Positions 51,476-53,353 of a DNA stretch of 53,353 nt are shown here, one piece after another. The position numbers and the translations under genes were made by a program. The stretch lies in NCBI GenBank assembly GCA_012524025.1, contig JAAYSC010000003.1, positions 1 to 53,353 on the forward strand, written 5' to 3'. The notes below the pieces were generated by a model. It searched no databases. It was not told the origin of the DNA and saw only the letters and a list, made by a program, of their open reading frames with translations. The stretch's first letter is position 1; each line of letters begins with the position of its first letter. This DNA is from Clostridiales bacterium (GTDB taxonomy: Bacteria; Bacillota; Clostridia; Oscillospirales; Acutalibacteraceae).

Positions 51476-51489
51476 CTAATGATTCTAAT
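51476..51489. promoter_or_regulatory. Candidate operator at the GPH-GH2 transcription start
   Basis: CTAATGATTCTAAT, just downstream of the minus-strand -10; read on the other strand it is a direct repeat of ATTAG nine bases apart. The same 14 bases occur inverted at 47712-47725, beyond the 3' end of the same operon. No regulator is seen nearby. Confidence 0.3.
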
Positions 51490-51495
51490 GCCTCA

Positions 51496-51524
51496 ATTAT
51501 AGCTTGTTTCGCCGAGCTTGACAA
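51496..51524 (-). promoter_or_regulatory. GPH-GH2 operon promoter
   Basis: On the minus strand, TTGTCA at 51524-51519, a 17-bp spacer and a perfect TATAAT at 51501-51496. It overlaps a plus-strand TTGACA at 51518-51523. Confidence 0.7.
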
Positions 51525-51546
51525 ATCTAACTTCCGCCTAAAATTC

Positions 51547-51562
51547 ATACCCTTTAGGGTAT
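51547..51562. promoter_or_regulatory. HipB operator site 1
   Basis: ATACCC-TTTA-GGGTAT, perfect 6-bp arms. Best of three related sites upstream of hipB; centres lie 41 and 40 bases apart. Confidence 0.6.
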
Positions 51563-51587
51563 AAATCGCATCTCTATCGCTTAATTT

Positions 51588-51603
51588 ATACCCGAAAGGG
51601 GTT
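51588..51603. promoter_or_regulatory. HipB operator site 2
   Basis: ATACCC-GAAA-GGGGTT, with a degraded right arm; spaced ~4 helical turns from sites 1 and 3. Confidence 0.5.
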
Positions 51604-51619
51604 TTTATCTCGTTTAGCA

Positions 51620-51648
51620 TTGACAATCACCCCGATAGGGTGTAAAAT
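51620..51648 (+). promoter_or_regulatory. hipBST promoter
   Basis: TTGACA at 51620-51625, a 17-bp spacer and TAAAAT at 51643-51648. Operator site 3 occupies the spacer, so HipB binding should block polymerase. Confidence 0.75.
51628..51643. promoter_or_regulatory. HipB operator site 3
   Basis: CACCCC-GATA-GGGTGT, between the -35 and -10 of the hip promoter. One arm mismatch pair relative to site 1. Confidence 0.5.
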
Positions 51649-51679
51649 TCACCTGTATTGAATCCTATGGAGGGGTTTT

Positions 51680-51886
51680 ATGAACGAGATTGCACGTTTT
51701 GTTAAAAAAAACAGAAAAATGGTCGGCCTCACGCAAGAAGAATTTGCCTTAAGAGCCGGCTTGGGTCTGCGCTTTGTTCGTGAATTGGAACAGGGCAAAA
51801 GCACCGTGCGCATGGACAAGGTGAACACCGCCCTTGCCATGTTTGGTATGCAAGCAGTACCGGGTAAAAAGGAGAATGAGTCATGA
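51680..51886 (+). CDS. hipB: HipB-like helix-turn-helix antitoxin/repressor
   Basis: 68 aa, Xre-type helix-turn-helix (LTQEEFALRAGLGLRFVRELEQGK) with GGAGGGG at 51670-51676. It should bind the three ATACCC-N4-GGGTAT-type palindromes upstream and repress the operon, probably in complex with the kinase. Its stop overlaps the next gene's ATG by four bases. Confidence 0.88.
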   Translation: MNEIARFVKKNRKMVGLTQEEFALRAGLGLRFVRELEQGKSTVRMDKVNTALAMFGMQAVPGKKENES

Positions 51887-52212
51887 ATTCCTTTAGAAAA
51901 GCTCACATATATGTCAGAAACAACTTCGCCGGTCTACTTGAGGAAACCGACGAAGGCTACCGTTTTACCTATGATGAAAATTATCTTCAAAGCGAATTTG
52001 CAAGCCCTGTATCACTTACCTTGCCTTTACAAAGCTCAAGCTATGATTCTAATACTCTCTTTTCATTTTTCGATGGCCTGATCCCGGAAGGTTGGCTTTT
52101 AGATATAGTAAGCCGAAACTGGAAAATAAGTCCAAACGACCGCTTTGGCTTGCTACTTGTGGCTTGCAAAGACAGCATCGGTAATGTCAGTGTGAGGGAG
52201 GAAAGCTTATGA
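51883..52212 (+). CDS. hipS: HipS-like small protein (HipA N-subdomain 1)
   Basis: 109 aa, matching the N-terminal subdomain of HipA: RKAHIYVRNNFAGLLEE, then FASPVSLTLPL and the FFDGLIPEGWLLD motif. In full-length HipA this is fused to the kinase; here it is a separate protein as in HipBST systems, where HipS neutralises the HipT kinase. It overlaps hipB and hipT by four bases each, so stoichiometry is set by coupling. Confidence 0.85.
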   Translation: MNSFRKAHIYVRNNFAGLLEETDEGYRFTYDENYLQSEFASPVSLTLPLQSSSYDSNTLFSFFDGLIPEGWLLDIVSRNWKISPNDRFGLLLVACKDSIGNVSVREESL

Positions 52213-53156
52213 ATTGCTTGCATTGTGGCAAAAAACTTCCCTTAAACAACAGCACGGGCTGGCATAAGGCCTGTATTAAGCGTTTTTTCGGCACGAAAGA
52301 CTTACCCACGATTGATATTAATAAGAAAAAATTGGAGCTCTTGGCAGACAAGGGGTCTGAAAAAGGCTACACAATCCCCGGGGTTCAGAAAAAGCTTTCG
52401 CTTCAAGTTTATGCGGACCAAGGTAAGCACAGGCTCACAATCGTTGATTACCCCACAGGCTATATTTTAAAGCCGCAAGTTGAAGAATTTGAGGCCCTGC
52501 CTCAAGCCGAACACCTAACCATGCATATGGCCGCAAAAGCCGGTATCGAGACCGTGCCCAATGCCTTAATTTTGGATAAAAAAAGCACAGCCTACATAAC
52601 CAAGCGCATTGACCGAGTTTTTAGCAAGGATGAAACACAGATGCTGGCCATGGAAGATTTTTGCCAGCTTGACCTCAGGCTCACTCAAGACAAATATAAA
52701 GGGTCATATGAGCGTTGCGTTAAAATTATTCAAAGGCACTCATCACGGCAAGGCCTTGATATAGCCGAGTTTTTCATACGCTTGGTTTTTTCATATCTTG
52801 TCGGTAATTCTGATATGCACCTTAAAAACTTTTCACTTATTGAAACAAGTGAAGGCTCGGGCGACTATGTCTTGTCCCCCGCCTATGACCTGTTGCCCGT
52901 AAATATAATCATGCCCGAAGATAAAGAGGAATTTGCCCTTACCATGAGAGGCAAGAAAACGAATATTCGCAAAAATGATTTTCTTGCTTTTGCTCAAAGT
53001 TGCGGGATTGAAAAAAAGACTGCTCTGAAAATAATAGAAAAACTTATAGGCTTGAAAGACGATTTTGTTTTGATGTGCGAAGATTCTTTTTTACCCGAAA
53101 CAATGAAAGATGAATTTAAAAAATTAATAGTTGAAAGGGCGGCAAAACTTTCCTAA
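52209..53156 (+). CDS. hipT: HipT-like serine/threonine kinase toxin
   Basis: 315 aa. It starts with a zinc-ribbon-like CLHCGKK...ACIKRFFG element (C3, C6, C22). The phosphate loop reads GYTIPGVQKKLSL; the HipT autophosphorylation motif, SxS in the E. coli protein, is T55-I-P57 here. Other kinase residues are present: K88 (YILKP), D202/K206/N207 (NSDMHLKN) and D227 (AYDLLP). Characterised HipT phosphorylates tryptophanyl-tRNA synthetase and stops translation; the target here is unproven. Third gene of the tripartite hipBST operon. Confidence 0.87.
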   Translation: MNCLHCGKKLPLNNSTGWHKACIKRFFGTKDLPTIDINKKKLELLADKGSEKGYTIPGVQKKLSLQVYADQGKHRLTIVDYPTGYILKPQVEEFEALPQAEHLTMHMAAKAGIETVPNALILDKKSTAYITKRIDRVFSKDETQMLAMEDFCQLDLRLTQDKYKGSYERCVKIIQRHSSRQGLDIAEFFIRLVFSYLVGNSDMHLKNFSLIETSEGSGDYVLSPAYDLLPVNIIMPEDKEEFALTMRGKKTNIRKNDFLAFAQSCGIEKKTALKIIEKLIGLKDDFVLMCEDSFLPETMKDEFKKLIVERAAKLS

Positions 53157-53167
53157 TACTTAGGGGG

Positions 53168-53204
53168 GCGGCGACCCTCTCAGGGTTCGAATCCCTCCCT
53201 CTTA
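53168..53204 (+). other. tRNA 3'-end-like fragment
   Basis: AGGG-TTCGAAT-CCCT forms a T-arm-like stem-loop (53082 is not involved; the arm spans 53181-53197), followed by a seven-base acceptor-like strand at 53198-53204. No matching acceptor 5' strand, D arm, anticodon arm or CCA is found. It looks like a tRNA 3' remnant, possibly a tRNA-Ser attachment site copy, rather than a working tRNA. Confidence 0.35.
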
Positions 53205-53267
53205 TGTATAACAAAAAGCCACCCCAAAAGCTGTCCTCACATAGGGATTTTATACCCTTGAAAAATT

Positions 53268-53302
53268 CGGCATAGTCGTGAATAGCGGCTATGCCGTTTT
53301 TT
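53268..53302 (+). terminator. hipBST operon terminator
   Basis: A perfect 8-bp stem (53268-53275 with 53289-53296), a 13-base loop and six T residues. Confidence 0.75.
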
Positions 53303-53353
53303 CGTCCATTTTCTGAAAATCTATTGCTCCGATGCAATTGTAAATGATTCGAA

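Noticed and set aside
53116-53337. Minus-strand 73-aa protein
   Set aside because: Its GRDSNP stretch is the usual translation of a tRNA T-arm on the wrong strand; no ribosome site.
1-53353. CRISPR arrays, insertion sequences or transposase genes
   Set aside because: No short regularly spaced direct repeats, transposase frames or paired terminal repeats were seen.

Overview
The window looks like a chromosomal segment of an anaerobic, polysaccharide-using Gram-positive bacterium (Bacillota, Clostridia-like). This rests on a Bacillus-type LexA box, strong AGGAGG-type ribosome sites with many TTG/GTG starts, a dockerin-bearing surface protein, FeoABC, Rnf-family membrane proteins, GPH symporters and consensus TTGnnn-17-TATAAT promoters, several with an extended TGn. 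The genus cannot be fixed from the sequence. No stretch above 300 bases lacks a gene.

Region 1 (1-15310, + strand) is one operon from an extended -10 promoter at 138-166 to a terminator at 15263-15310. It holds a family 2 glycosyltransferase, FIVE consecutive paralogous cobalamin-binding-type radical SAM enzymes (each about 640-650 aa, all with an intact CxxxCxxC cluster motif), an SDR, a fused sugar-1-phosphate nucleotidyltransferase/HAD phosphatase (HddC-GmhB type), a heptose kinase-like GHMP kinase (HddA type), a second SDR and a sugar-type cupin. It reads as a nucleotide-heptose pathway feeding a heavily modified surface glycan or glycolipid. The five-fold radical SAM array is the most striking and least explained feature here.

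Region 2 (15300-23400, mostly - strand) has two serine hydrolase paralogs flanking a YhhN/lysoplasmalogenase gene. The nearer hydrolase is divergent from lexA, and a LexA box overlaps the -35 of both promoters. A murL-murD-unknown operon follows. MurL plus an unusual MurD suggests that D-glutamate enters peptidoglycan by ligation of L-Glu and then epimerisation.

Region 3 (23426-30857) is a single 2431-aa secreted protein with six copies of a ~770-bp composite unit (FIVAR-like helical segment plus two Ig-like folds) and a C-terminal type I dockerin.

Region 4 (30896-47521, + strand) carries feoABC with a palindromic operator, ahcY, a structured intergenic stretch, and a long co-directional run: rpe, an Rnf-like D-E-A trio that has lost the usual redox-cofactor ligands and lacks B, C and G, a small membrane protein, a GH13 glycosidase, a degenerate LytR-CpsA-Psr-like protein, a transglutaminase-like protein, folE-folP-folB-folK, a patatin and a GPH symporter.

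Region 5 (47522-53353) has a GPH symporter-GH2 glycosidase operon on the - strand. Divergent from it is a three-gene HipBST toxin-antitoxin operon with three evenly spaced operators, followed by a tRNA 3'-end-like remnant and a terminator.
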